Assembly: GCA_036245525.1 (NCBI GenBank)
Contig: BTPG01000003.1
Coordinates: forward strand, 185,202,642-185,266,641
Reading direction: 5' to 3'
Length of the DNA: 64,000 nucleotides
Origin: Semisulcospira habei
Lineage: Eukaryota > Mollusca > Gastropoda > Semisulcospiridae
Below are positions 46,460-58,875 of the stretch, piece after piece (position 1 is the first letter of the stretch; each line of letters starts with the position of its first letter). Under the pieces are notes generated by a model, which was not told where the DNA came from, did no database searches, and saw only the letters and a program-made list of their open reading frames with translations. The position numbers and the translations under genes were made by a program.

Positions 46460-49400
46460 CTACGTACTGCAGCATGCGCAGTGTGGCCACACCACGGGCA
46501 ACATCTTCGACTGGCTGGCTAAACCAAGTGAGGTGAAACCGGGGGGAAGGGGGGGGGGGGGGGGGGTCTCAAACCCTTGGTAGAGCGGCGGCCTTGCTCG
46601 TCCTAGCATGGCAAAGTCTGTCACCGGCCAACTGGGCGGAGGAAACTCAATCAAGGGTTCAACGGCCAAGAGGGCGGGTCAGCGGTGCACTGTGGAGTGC
46701 ATAGGGCATGTCAGAGCACAGAAGAAGACATGGCCAGCCACTGCAGCCAAGGAAGCTTCCAGTTGTAACGTCTCATCGTGCCCCTGGATTCTGACCTGCG
46801 GCCGAGAGGGTGGGGTTGCTCCAGCGCAACAGCTTCTCCACCAAAATCCTCCTTCACGCGCAGGTTTTGTGGCAAGGGATCTTCACCTTTCACCAAATCT
46901 GCTCCTTCTATATTATCTTTTTCTTCTGCCCCTTCACAAAAAGTCCTGCCGGCGAAGGGGGAAACGGGCGAACCAACAGGTAGAGGTACTACTGGAGTCG
47001 CACCTACTCCCGAAACCTGCACGTAGGCGGTCCTGTGGACTCAGTGGTCTGGTCTTCCTCTGTACCAGGGGGGCAGCAGGGGAAGTTTCGGGCAGCATCC
47101 CAGGCGACTGATCTGGCTGCCCTCGTCAGGACAGCACTGCTCACCCCTAGTAAGGGGGAAGGAACTCAGAAAAGGAGTTTCCAAACATTGCCTGCCCTAC
47201 AACAAACTGGTAGGGGGAGCATTATCGCGGGCAGACGTTTTAACCTTTTTATGGCGGTCGAAAAGAAAACACAAAGAAAGAAACTTATTTCTCGGTGACG
47301 TGGAACGGTACGAACCCTTTTGAGACAGAGATCAGAATTTTTAAAAAAGAGGCCGCACAGAAGAATAGCCCTCATAGCCCGGGAGCTGGCGAGATATACG
47401 ATCAACATTGCGGCTCTTAGTGAAACCAGATTTGCTGACGAAAGCTCGATCTGTGAACCTGAGGGTGTGTACACCTTTTTCTGGAAGGGCAAAGCTGAGA
47501 ACGAGGACATGATACACGGAGTTGGCTTTGCCATCCGCACCACGCTCCTCCGACAGCTGCCTTCTCTTCCCACTGGCATCAGTGAACGATTGATGAAGCT
47601 CTGTTTACCCATCTCCCACACCCGACATGTCACTATCATCAGCGCCTATGCCCCGACACTCACCAACGCAGATGACGACAAGGAGGTGTTCTATGAGAGC
47701 CTCGACTCCCTCCTGAAGTCCACTCCTGCAAGTGACAAACTCATCGTGCTTGGTGACTTCAATGCTCGAGTTGGGCGCAAATGTGACTGCTGGGAAGGAG
47801 TGATGGGCCCACACGGGCGGGCAAGAATGAACAGCAATGGCCTGCTGCTGCTGACATTGTGCGGCTGAGAATGGACTCGCCATCACCAACATCCTCTTCA
47901 GGCTGGCTAGTAAGTACAAGACAACATGGATGCATCCCAGATCCAAGCAGTGTATCTCATAGACTATGTCATTGTCCGCCAGCGGGATACTCGTGATGTC
48001 AGAATCACCAGAGCCATGAGAGATTGATTGATTGATTGTACATTGCTTAACGTCCCGACAGCAACAAGGCTTTCTCAGGACGTGCCTGCACTGCTTGTGA
48101 AAAAAAAAAAAAAAAATAAACAGAACATTGAATGTATGTCGCCAGCCGGTCAAATACATTAAATAAACCTAACACATGGGGCCTAAATAAAGCTAAGACC
48201 ATTTAGCAACACACATCCAATATCAAGAGCTACAGGCAGTGCAGACAGTAGGGAGAGTTTTAAAATGGCAAATACAGGTGAATGGACAAAGGGTAGACAG
48301 AAACACATGCCCCAGAATAGAGAGATAAACCCACCCTGTGGGGCTGACCAGGGTGACCCTGGGAACTAAAAAATACCTAACCCCACCCAAGTCCCCCAGG
48401 GCAGACCCGGGTGGGGCAGAGCCATGAGAGAGCCCAGTGCTGGACCGACCATCGGCTGGTGCGGTCTGTCCTCAACCTGCACATTGCACCAGCACACAGG
48501 AAGAGGCCGAAGCTCACCCAACCTTCATTCAACCTGGCCAAGCTGAAGTGCCCGGACGTCAAAGAAAACTTCCAGTCCCACCTAAATGACCTGCTAACTG
48601 CCCATGGACCGCTGACTGGCAACCCAACTGAAATGTGGAACCAGTTCAAGGGGATGGTGACGGAGTCTGCCAAAGACGTGCCCTTGGACCCAAGCAGAGG
48701 GTACACCAGGATTGGTTCGATGAGATCAATGAAGAGATCAACAAGCTACTGGAGCAAAAGCGCAGTGTCTTCATCGAGTGGCAGAACGACATCAACTCCT
48801 TGTCCAAGAAAGACCGCTTCACACACCTCCAGAGGAAAGCCCAGAGAGAGCTCCGCAACATGCAGGACACCTGGTGGGACAGCAAAGCAAAAGAACTTGA
48901 ACACTTTGCTGAATCCAACAACTCCAAGGAATTTTTCAGCGCTATGAAAGCTGTCTACGGCCCTGCCAGACCCAGCACAACCCCTCTCTTTTCCTCCGAC
49001 GGCTTCACCTTGCTAAAGGACAAAGGCAGCATCACTGAGCGCTGGAGAGAACACTTCTTCTTGCTGAACCTGCCTTCCACTGTCGATCCCGTGGCCCTGG
49101 ACATGATTCCCCAGAAGCCGACACTGACCTTGACCTCCCGCCAACCCTGGACGAGGTCAAGAAAGCGATCAGCCAGACTAGCTCCGGCAAGGCTGCAGGC
49201 ATGGACTCCCCGCAGAGCTCTTCAAATCAGCTGGACCTTGATGCCTTCCTCAACATTCTGACATGCATCTGGGCAGAGGAGAACATGCCACAGGAATTTA
49301 GAGATGCTACAATCGTCTCCCTGTTCAAGAACACGGGCAGCAAAGCAGACTGTGCCAATTACAGAGGGATCTCACTCTTGTCCATTGCTGGCAAGATCTT

Positions 49401-50671
49401 TGCGAGAGTCATCCTCAACCGCCTGATCAGCTCTGTATCTGAGGAAGCACTCCCAGAGGCTCAGTGTGCTTCAAATCCCCGGCCGCAGCACAGTCGACAT
49501 GGTCTTCTCTGTGAGACAGGTCCAGGAGAAATGCTTTGAGCAGCACCATGGACCTCTACGCTGTTCTTCATAGATCTGACCAAAGCATTCGAACAAACCA
49601 GTGAACAGAGAAGCGCTTTGGTCATCCTCGCAAAGCTCGGCTGCCACCAGGAAGTTCACCAACATCATCCGCCTCTCTCCATGATGGAATGGTAGGAGTT
49701 GTCCAGTCAAACGGCGACACATCCGCACCCTTCGACATTTCCAACGGTGTGAAACAAGGTTGTGTCCTTGCCCCCGTGATTTTCAACCTGTTCTTCACGT
49801 GTGTCCTGACCCATGCAAGTACGCGACCTTGAGAAGGGAGTGTACCTGAAGTACAGACTAGACGGCTCTCTCTTCGACCTCCGTCGACTGAATGCCAGGA
49901 CCAAGACCATCGAGAGACTGATCCTTGAGGCGCTGTTTGCCGATGACTGTGCGCTGATGGCGTACACGGAGTCTGACCTCCAACCATCTTCAACAGATTT
50001 CTCGGAAGCCTCTCGACTGTTTGGCCTCACCATCATCTCAGCACAGACCTAGGCCTGCACCAACCAGCCCCTTCCCCCCCCCCCCCCCCCCGCAAAGTGT
50101 ATATCGAAGGCACCGAACTGAAGACTGTCGACCAGTTCAGGTACCTTGGGAGCATCATCTCTTCTGACGGTACTATCGACAAGGAAATCGCAGCTCGCAT
50201 CAGCAAAGCCAGCCAAGCCCTGGATCGCCCTCGCACTCGTGTGTTGAATAACAACAACGTCAAGCTCTCCACCAAGATCAAAGTCTACAAGGCAGTAGTC
50301 CTCCCCAGCCTCCTCTACGGCAGTGAGTCATGGACACTGTACAGAAAACACCTCAAGCAGCTTGAACGTTTTCACATGAGATCCCTGCGCTCACTCATGG
50401 GCATCAAATGGCAAGTCAAGGTGACAAACCTGGAAGTCCTGGACAATGCTGGCTTAGTGAGTGTTGAAGCCTTGATCTTAAAGACACAACTTTGCTGGAC
50501 AGGTCATGTCATAACGCATGATGATTCTCGCATGCCACGTCAACTCCTGTATGGTGCACTCTCAAAAGGCCACAGGAAGCAAGGACGGCCAAAGAAACGC
50601 TTCAAAGACTGCATAAGAGACAGCCTCAAGTACTGCGACTTACCCCTGACACTCTATGACAGGATGTGGAT
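46460..50671 (+). pseudogene. near-complete RTE-type LINE, frame-broken
   Basis: 5' region to about 47300. Apurinic-type endonuclease 47320-47960: NIAALSETRFADES, GVGFAIRTTLLRQLPSLPTG, ISAYAPTLTNADDDKE, LIVLGDFNARVGRK. Reverse transcriptase from about 48430: NYRGISLLSIAGKIFARVIL, then FFIDLTKAFE, NGVKQGCVLAPVIFNLFF, and the catalytic box LFADDCAL (49933-49956). C-terminal part 50097-50660: [60 protein letters not shown]. Several frameshifts, a poly-C run (50078-50091) and a retroposon at 48024-48416 break it. It ends abruptly in a half foldback, without its own 3' tail. Confidence 0.85.
48024..48416 (-). mobile_element. ~390-bp retroposon inserted in the LINE
   Basis: Perfect 15-bp target duplication CAGAGCCATGAGAGA (48009-48023 and 48417-48431) defines both ends exactly (393 bp). 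In transcript orientation it starts CCCCACCCGGGTCTGCCCTG and ends GTACAATCAATCAATCAA. Removing it would restore the LINE target sequence. Confidence 0.95.
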
Positions 50672-50725
50672 CTCACATGATAGTTTAAGGGTGGTACCAG
50701 AATAGCTTAACTCATTCTACCCCTG
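50672..50725. repeat. half of a family B foldback fused to the LINE
   Basis: TTTAAGGGTGGTACCAGAAT then AGCTTAACTCATTCTACCCC: the left core arm joins directly to an outer end, so the centre and right arm are deleted. Confidence 0.7.
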
Positions 50726-52226
50726 ATCAACGATATCAACAGTGTGTAAAGGACAAATTTCTAAGGTATCTATTCCTCTCACTAAACGCCAAAAAATGTA
50801 AAAAGGTAACTTATTTATAACGGATCTTACCCCCTAGAATCGGAGAGGGGAATCTAACACAACATGCACATATCAACAAATCCTACTCTAAAATCGCTAT
50901 CTCCCGCAGATACTTTAACCTACCGCTAAAACAGGTCACCACTGTAACGCACGCAGACTTGCCCACAGTCGTACGCACAGACTCTCACGCAACAGACGCA
51001 TACACCGCTACTGACTCAGACGGGCGCATTCATGCGGTAAAACACAACACACGGGCTCCCTTTCTAAAGTAACCTTTATACACTATAAAAGAAAAGAAAA
51101 CGCTTTAAAGACTATCAAACTATATATACAAGGCTCTCTTTCACACACTCAAATCACAGTATCTTTGCCAGGCTAGGTTTTAGTCTCTCAATGTCTCCAA
51201 CCTGTTTGATGTTGTTGCCTGGTTACGTTGGTCCTTCTCACGTCTAGGCGTGAAAGTCCTTCGTCGTACGCGTATTGCCGTCCTGTCCTCTTTGGGCACG
51301 GACGTCCTCGTTCTCGTACGGTACACTCAGTTCTCGCTTGGACTTGGGTGTCTTGGTCCCAGTCAGAATCACTCCAGAAGAGCTGGAGGGATGACCTCCA
51401 CGTAGGTCCACACCTGCGACTCGACGTCTCGGCGTCCGTCTTTCCACTCTCGTTACAAGAACTCTAAATAGAAACAAAAGTCCCAACGTAACACTTGCTA
51501 AACACACAACATATTGGATCAATGAGAAACGTCACGTAACCTGGCTGATACAAATAACTCACACGTTCATTCACACACACAAACACACACACGTGCATCA
51601 TAAACTATCTTCGTATCACCCCCATACATCTGTCACTATCTTGAAAACAGACTATAGCCTAACTGACACTCTTGCTATACATTACTCTATACCCTGGAAA
51701 AGACTATGCTTAACCAACCACGTACTATCTTCCTAGCGGCTTAGACATACACACTTCATATTCCTTTAGTCATCTAACTCGGTAAACAACTGTATACAAA
51801 AACACCGGTTACTTCACCGAATTCTAAACATACTATAACTAAACCAAACCGGAACACCGCTATACAACCACATTAATCTTACCACGCATACTGTCTTTAA
51901 CTAAACAACTATCAATACTACGTTTATAGAAACATACCTGAAATCTAGGCTTCAGAGTCAGGGAATGCGGGCTAGGTAACTCGAACACAACCGTTCCATA
52001 CGACAAGACAGCCCGCAATAACCAAACTAGACCTCTGACAGTCACAGCTTCCGCCTAGAACTCACTAAACAGAACTCACTAAAAAAACCCGTGCTAACCA
52101 TGTCTTACAGATTTCACGTACGTCTAGTCCAACACGGACTTTCGGCACAAACAAACCGTTAACAAAAACCGTACCGTACTAATCCTATTGTGCGAGCACT
52201 ATGCACAAGCATAGAGCTTCATCACA
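50726..52226. other. unassigned, C/A-biased sequence
   Basis: Strong strand bias (plus strand rich in A and C), with CpG-containing stretches around 51200-51450. The longest minus-strand frame (51244-51522) starts with a hydrophobic stretch (CLASVTLGLLFLFRVLV) but has no splice or family support. It could be a mobile element body or an untranslated region; undecided. Confidence 0.35.
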
Positions 52227-52726
52227 NNNNNNNNNNNNNNNNNNNNNNNNNNNNNNNNNNNNNNNNNNNNNNNNNNNNNNNNNNNNNNNNNNNNNNNNNN
52301 NNNNNNNNNNNNNNNNNNNNNNNNNNNNNNNNNNNNNNNNNNNNNNNNNNNNNNNNNNNNNNNNNNNNNNNNNNNNNNNNNNNNNNNNNNNNNNNNNNNN
52401 NNNNNNNNNNNNNNNNNNNNNNNNNNNNNNNNNNNNNNNNNNNNNNNNNNNNNNNNNNNNNNNNNNNNNNNNNNNNNNNNNNNNNNNNNNNNNNNNNNNN
52501 NNNNNNNNNNNNNNNNNNNNNNNNNNNNNNNNNNNNNNNNNNNNNNNNNNNNNNNNNNNNNNNNNNNNNNNNNNNNNNNNNNNNNNNNNNNNNNNNNNNN
52601 NNNNNNNNNNNNNNNNNNNNNNNNNNNNNNNNNNNNNNNNNNNNNNNNNNNNNNNNNNNNNNNNNNNNNNNNNNNNNNNNNNNNNNNNNNNNNNNNNNNN
52701 NNNNNNNNNNNNNNNNNNNNNNNNNN
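52227..52726. other. assembly gap (500 N)
   Basis: Exactly 500 N. Confidence 0.99.
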
Positions 52727-53930
52727 TTTTGGATTTATGGTTTGTTATTCATTCAGCGAGATCGCTGCATTGTTAAGGCCGATGGGAAAATGTAACAGAG
52801 TGAACCAGATGTTCCTCTATGTACATAGGCCGATAGCACTTATGACCATTGCTTCTCGGATTTCACTCGTGTCGACTGCTAGCTATGACGTGCGCCACTC
52901 ACGGTGCCTTGCCAAACGCAGCGTTAAGTGTTGTGTACGCGATAGCTCAGTGTACGTGTTGTATTGTATATCAGTTTGACCGTGTATTGTAGCTAAACTA
53001 CAACACCATTGCTTAGTATTTAGTATGGTTAGATTTGGTTAGATTTGGCCCGGGTAATAGTTTTTGTAATGTATATGTCTTTTGGTTAATTACAACCTAT
53101 CAGAGTGATAATTGCGATTTAGTAGCCTTTTTGATTTTCTGTGGCACTTCTGAGACCGCCTTAAGAATAAATAAATATTTCGCTGATAGTCCGTAATCTC
53201 AAATTTAATCCAGAGTAATTTTTCTGTTCATTGTTTATGTTTCCGCATTATGTAGTCCAGAAGTCATTATGGCTCTTAGGGTTGGCAAGAAATACAGATT
53301 TGCCACTTAAACAATTACCAGACCCCCGTGGACTTTGCGACGCGGAGACGGTGGGAGTCGCCAGACCACGACTCTTAGTAGGGCTGCTCGCGTGGCGGTC
53401 TTTCTTTCTTTACTCAACGCGCAAGACTCGCAGTACCAGCACCGAAACTATAGTGACTACTTATTAATTTTTGGCACCGGTGCCGTGGAGGAAAACAGTT
53501 TTTTTTTTATTCAACCAAAACTGCGCGGGTTTTCAGGAGACCCTGTACTGCTTTCTGTTTCTGGTTTTTGGTAGAAATAAAAGTTTAGCCAAACATGACC
53601 ACGTCTCAGAATAATTGAGTCCAACAATCACCATCAAATCATAATACTACTACTGCTACTGTCGTCTCTCACCCCATCACACCTATATTTATTGATCTTG
53701 GCCTTACATATGCAGTACAACATCTCTTGATCTTGGCCTTACATATGCAGCACTTCAAGCCCCAAGGAGTGTGGCCCATATTCAATAATCCACGCTCACA
53801 AATTCAAACTCATGGGAACTTGTGTCAGTGCTCGATCTTGGTCTTACAACTTAAGTATATGGTACTAAGCTCTCATTAATAATGGTCATAGATAGTAATT
53901 ATTTACTGATGCTACACGTAGATGCCACAC
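52727..53930. other. no gene recognised
   Basis: TGTAACAGAGTGAACC (about 52791) and AATAAATAAATA (about 53166), followed by ACTTTGCGACGCGGAGACGG (about 53331), loosely suggest an LTR and primer site, but the partner LTR is not visible. Left unassigned. Confidence 0.35.
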
Positions 53931-53934
53931 GTAG

Positions 53935-54060
53935 TGTAACAAGTACAACAGGAGATGGCTCAGCCATGGTAGTTCAAGGGTAGTGAACAAACAGTTTAGC
54001 GCCTCTGAGTGTCAAGCTCCCTTAGCACAAGTCCTTAAAGGTCCTGGTTCAGCAATTAGT
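53935..54060. repeat. decayed family B foldback
   Basis: GGTAGTTCAAGGGTAGTGAA on the left, then GCGCCTCTGAGTGTCAAGCT; the right arm is mostly diverged. Confidence 0.5.
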
Positions 54061-54386
54061 TAGAAGAGGACAGCCAAAAAAAAAATTAAAGTCCCTACCT
54101 GACACAAAGTACAACCCGTACAGGGCCCCGTCACATTGGATCCCCGAACACGCACGTTACTATAGCTGCTGTAGAGTGTCAGACGTCCTTGACGGCTGTC
54201 ACAGTTCACGCAAACGGGTATACACTACCCAGTTGCCAAAGGTCACTTCCAGTAGCATCAGTCTGCACACGGGAATATATCCACGGTTCACGTGCAACCA
54301 CGGGATTATCCAACCGCTGAACCTGCTGCGCGGCTTCTGAAGTCTTGCCGGAAAATTGTTCACCCACCAGAAAACATCGCTCCACA

Positions 54387-57300
54387 ATGGCCCAGGGAAT
54401 GTTGACGGTAAGTCCACGATGATATGCGTTTTCTTGCACATTTTGTTGCCTTGTATTTTAGCATTTCCTCTGATGTTCTTGGAAAGGCCCATCGCTTATG
54501 TGGTTGGTAGACACCATTCTTGTTTACGAAGGGAAGCTACTCCGAAGCTACTGTTATGGGGAAGCTATTCCCTTTGCCACAACGCCTACTTCCGGCTGTG
54601 CGAGATCGTAAACAAAAGGGAAAGGCCTTATACGGGCGATCGAGCAGTGATGTAATGTGATATTTCATGTGTGTTGTGGTGGTGGCGGTGGTGTGTATGT
54701 GTGTGTTACGATAAAGTATTGTTACCTGTGCAATCCAACATATGGTAATGTGTTAGACTGCCGATCACATATCATTCGTATATATACACGCTTACGGCAG
54801 TGGCCTGTTCAGTAACTTGATGTTCTGTACCAGAAATGTTTTATAACATAAGGAAATTATCATCTTCAGACATGCTGAGTTGAGTGATTTGATGTGTTTT
54901 TCTTTCCCCACAGACAAATTGCTGTTCGTGCACAAGAAATGCACGTTGTATAATGCGTGCATCGTGCACCTGTTTGCAACGACAGACCGTGTGCATAAAC
55001 TGCAAAGCTAAACTCTGCAGAAACAACGGAGAGGTAAGTTCCCAAATGCATAATAAATGCTTACAACATAAAATTAGTTTCATACCTTGCTCATTGTGTG
55101 CACATCTGCAAGCCATGTTGGATTTATTGATGAAGATGCCAGGTAGTACATGACACCATAATTATAGTTTTTATACCAATCTCAGTTATGTTTATCAGAT
55201 GGTAGGAATGGGTGACCTCCCTAAAATGACTACCAAAGGTAGCAGTAATAAAAACACAAAACCAAAAATACAACAAGTTGTGTATAATATATTTCACTTC
55301 ACACAAAATGGTAAAATAGCATTGTTTAAAAATTGCATGCCACCATATTATCCCTGTATAATATATTTGTATTGGAATTAATAACAATGTCAAACATTCA
55401 AAAATTAGTTTTGGTGTCACATCTTTTATGTGTGTAAATTGTAATGTTGGTATTGTTGGACGCAGCTAAATGCTGGGCCCCATTTAGCAGCATTCATCTG
55501 TAATAATTTAATAACAAATTTCATTCAGTGCTGATAAAAGCTATAGGATTTCAAAATAAATGTTTTGTTATATGGACAGATTTATCTCTAACCCCCAAAA
55601 TGGGGACCAACCAATTTAGTTTAAACTACTTGATTGATGACCTTTTTGGGGTCATGTGAAAAGAAGCCAGTATCAAATGTAGAACATGCATGCTAAATTT
55701 GCGGATTGTCCATTATTTCTGTGCTGTTCCCCTTTTCTTATGCCATAACTGAAGCACATTATCATCCTACTCTAAATTCCCTCAATCAAACTATATGTGT
55801 ACACACTGGGTTGCATAATGAGGTCTTTGCGCACAGATTTCCCAGACTGTAAATATACTGTAGAACCAAAAGATCAACAACAAACATCTCGATGCTGAAT
55901 GATATCTATTTTGTTTTTTTGCTTTGATGAACAGAAAGCTTTTAACCCAGTACATCCTCAGGCTGATTTTGGTAAAATGTGCTTACTGTCTTATAAAGGC
56001 TATATTACAGATTACGAGATTGATCAACCAGTTTGTTCAACGGCGGTGCCAGAATAAGGTGCCAAGTTATTCGGGCTTCACCCTTGAACTAAAAGAGTCA
56101 AATTCATTTCACACAGTAGTGTATCAGAATAAAAAAGGTTAACATACCTACAAAACTACAAATACTATATACATCCCAGCCAGCACACCAATATAGGTCC
56201 AATATTGGCCCAATATTGGCTTAGATATTGGGCCGATATATGGGTGGCAATATTGGTCCAATATTGGAAGTGCAAGTTTGCCCGATGTTGGCCCAATATC
56301 GGCTAAATGTTGGCTGCCGAGCTGGATCCATCCTTGGGCCAATATAGTGAATGTTGGCTGCCAATATAGTGCCAAGCTGGAACCATCTTATAACCAGTAT
56401 GGTGCCAATATAGTGCCAAGCTGGATCAATCCTAGGACCAGTATGGTGAATATTGGCTGCCAATATAGTGCCAAGCTGGATCCATCCTAGGACCAGTATG
56501 GTGAATATTGGCTGCCAATATAGTGCCAAGCTGGATCCATCCTAGGACCAGTATGGTGAATATTGGCTGCCAATATAGTGCCAAGCTGGATCCATCCTAG
56601 GACCAGTATGGTGAATATTGGCTGCCAATATAGTGCCAAGCTTAATCCATTCTGGTGCCAACATGCAGCAAATATTCTGCCAACCTTCTTCCAACCTGTA
56701 TAGTATTGTGCCAGTTTTGGATATTGGTAATTTGATCCAGCTTTCAGTCATCTGAGGGAAAAAACATATCATGCAAACATATATAAATCTGATAGTTAGC
56801 TTCATTATGAGCCAACACTAGGCCTGGACAATTGCCATTTTCCCTTTGCATGGCAAGATCAAATCAAACGTTCATCAAAATATGAATACTTCTACGATGC
56901 ATAGAAATGAAATGATTCGGCCGAAATAAAAATGAAATAGAAAGTGTCATAAAAAAATGTCACCTTTCCCATAAATGTCTGTGCCACAACATGACCATGA
57001 CTACACGTTTAGAAGCACAATTTGCTTTTCACCAACAGGACAACACTGCCATAACTCCACAGCATATAGCCACCCTCCATGTGGAGACCCAACAGGCCAG
57101 ACTGCGGCAAGCACCTCACCAAACTTCCGGAGTGTTCGCGGCAACATCAGCAAGAAACTCAGGAATAGCCAACAGTATGATGGAGGTGAACAGTGCTCCT
57201 GTCCGTGCTCAAGAGGCAGCTGCACGACGAGAGGCAAAGGTTAGTTATTACACATACTGATCTAGAGCAGATACTGCACTGCTTTGGAAGGTGTTCACTC

Positions 57301-58108
57301 TGCTACTGTGTGTATGTCATGGCATAATCTGCACATCTGAAACCAGCATCAATCAGAGCCAGTGTAAATCCATACAAAACAATAGTCGTTTTGCAAACAA
57401 TCTATTTGTCTAAGTGACTGTCACAAGATGTATACAGATTGAGGCTAATAATGAATGGCTTTGACAAATGGAGTAAATTTGTGACTGCCAAAATTTTGGG
57501 GAGGTAGGGGGTGGGGGGGGGGGGGGTGGGGGACTTGCATTGCTTGCATGGTAACCTTTGATGTTATATAAATATGCTTTCAGGCCAAAATTGCGAGCAT
57601 GTCTCTTGACGAGGCTAAAGATGCATTGAATCGTCTTGCGGACGAACAGCCCTTAGTGACAGCGCCATACATAGGTGTGGAAGCAGCGCCATATGAGCGT
57701 CTCACAACTCAGGACAAACCAGCCTTCTGCTCCTGTGGCAATTGCCTATTAATGGACTCTCACAAAGATCGCATCTGTTGCAGGTATTCCACGTGCATAA
57801 CAGAGGAACACACATTTATTGACATCTGCATGAAACAATCAGTGGTTGAAATCTGTGGTGTCACTAATTACGGCCGCACCTTTGCCAATAAAAATCCAAC
57901 ATACAGCAATCGAAAATACCGACATTGTGCCTATAGATTTTTTCAACTGTGGCAGGAGGGTCATATGGGGCCTGGTAACAGGAAGCGTTGTCCCTCTTGT
58001 GTTGTAGCCAGAATCAGATGGCGGTACCCGGACCCCAATCAAACCTATACAGGCTATGCCTCGGCCAACGAGGGTATAAGTAGTGATGAGGACGAGCAAG
58101 TTGATTAG
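54387..58108 (+). CDS. CXC-like / P2X7 intracellular-domain protein
   Basis: Four exons: 54387-54407, 54914-55033, 57039-57239, 57584-58108. All junctions are GT-AG in phase 0, giving 288 aa. Residues 8-47 hold nine cysteines (C10, C11, C13, C19, C25, C27, C34, C37, C42) in a C.C....C.C......C..C....C.N layout, like CXC/tesmin-type zinc clusters. Residues 48-150 are low-complexity/helical. Residues 160-275 match the P2X7 C-terminal 'ballast' domain: CSCGNCLLMDSHKDRICC, C185, H190, C196, then YRHCAYRFFQLWQEGHMGPG, RKRCPSCVVARIRWRYPD and TGY. In vertebrate P2X7 these Cys/His bind zinc. No channel or membrane segment is present, so this is not a P2X receptor. The tail is acidic. The start ATG is chosen because it opens a 7-codon exon ending at GTAAGT; an upstream start cannot be excluded. 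Function unknown; DNA or protein binding is inference. Confidence 0.85.
55942..56142. repeat. family B foldback in intron 2
   Basis: TTAACCCAGTACATCCTCAG left, GTATCAGAATAAAAAAGGTTAA-type right; diverged core GTTCAACGGCGGTGCCAGAA. Lies inside the second intron of the P2X7-domain gene. Confidence 0.75.
56170..56720 (+). repeat. 55-bp tandem repeat with CCAATATTGG-like palindromes
   Basis: GCCAAGCTGGATCCATCCTA starts recur at 56415, 56470, 56525, 56580 and 56635, i.e. a 55-base period, with near-identical units containing TGAATATTGGCTGCCAATAT. Diverged units and short TTGGCCCAATATTGG motifs extend on both sides. Located in intron 2 of the P2X7-domain gene. Confidence 0.9.
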
Positions 58109-58153
58109 TACATTACTTGCAAGGGGTCTAGACTGTTATCTGATCCTGGTCAC

Positions 58154-58159
58154 AATAAA
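58154..58159 (+). promoter_or_regulatory. poly(A) signal AATAAA of the P2X7-domain gene
   Basis: AATAAA 46 bases after the stop codon, the first such hexamer downstream. Confidence 0.6.
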
Positions 58160-58252
58160 TGGTGATCAAAGGGCTTGCACTGTACTCGACAAACTTGCAT
58201 ATGCCAAAGTCAGTACCATAAAAGAAAGGGCTAGGCAAAAATAGCATTGTTG

Positions 58253-58258
58253 TTTATT
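58253..58258 (-). promoter_or_regulatory. candidate poly(A) signal AATAAA of the transposase-like gene
   Basis: AATAAA on the minus strand about 620 bases after the stop at 58876. It would place the 3' ends of the two convergent genes under 100 bases apart. An earlier site may be used instead. Confidence 0.4.
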
Positions 58259-58875
58259 CGGAAACTTTTATAACCAACAAAATTTCAAAATACTCACTTT
58301 AGGGTATAACATTTCTTACCATAATAATAAAATACAGGCCACCATAGGAGATCTGAGTACATTTATTATCCAGCAAAAGTGGCTGCATGGACTAAACAAC
58401 TTATAATAAAGTTTAACTCTCTCACTAATGTGTTTGTGCTGATGATTCGAAATCGTGCATTGCCAGGAAAGTAATGGTTTGCTACCATCTTGCACCGGTG
58501 AGTGCAACAGTACCCTATTCAAAGACTTGGTAGCACATCATTTTGATTAGTGTCTGCATAACTGTCAAAAACATCTCAAATTACAATAGGTAAAAAACAC
58601 ACACTTTGGTATGCACAGTGTTGCAATTTTCGATTACTTGCAAAGCAATTCATTTTCTTTTTGCTTTTTCTATCCCTTGAAGTACATTTTGGGGTGTTCC
58701 ACTTCTGTTATGCAGGTGGAAAACAGCAAGTATCCACTTTCTACTGACATCTATACATCCTGTTCAGTAATGTGCATCAGTCTGTAGACAGTGTATGCAC
58801 AGCTTGTACATCTTGTGTGCAGAAAGCAGGTTTTCTGTGGATGATTCTTCGATCACCATTGTGTTTACTGTAAAA

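Noticed and set aside
52790..53340. Possible solo LTR (TGTAACAG start, AATAAA, primer-site-like ACTTTGCGACGCGG)
   Set aside because: No second LTR, no target duplication visible, and the gap removes the left context; too weak to annotate.
58316..58522. Extra 3' coding exon for the transposase-like gene
   Set aside because: No acceptor in the right phase; exon 59057-58876 already ends with an in-frame stop.
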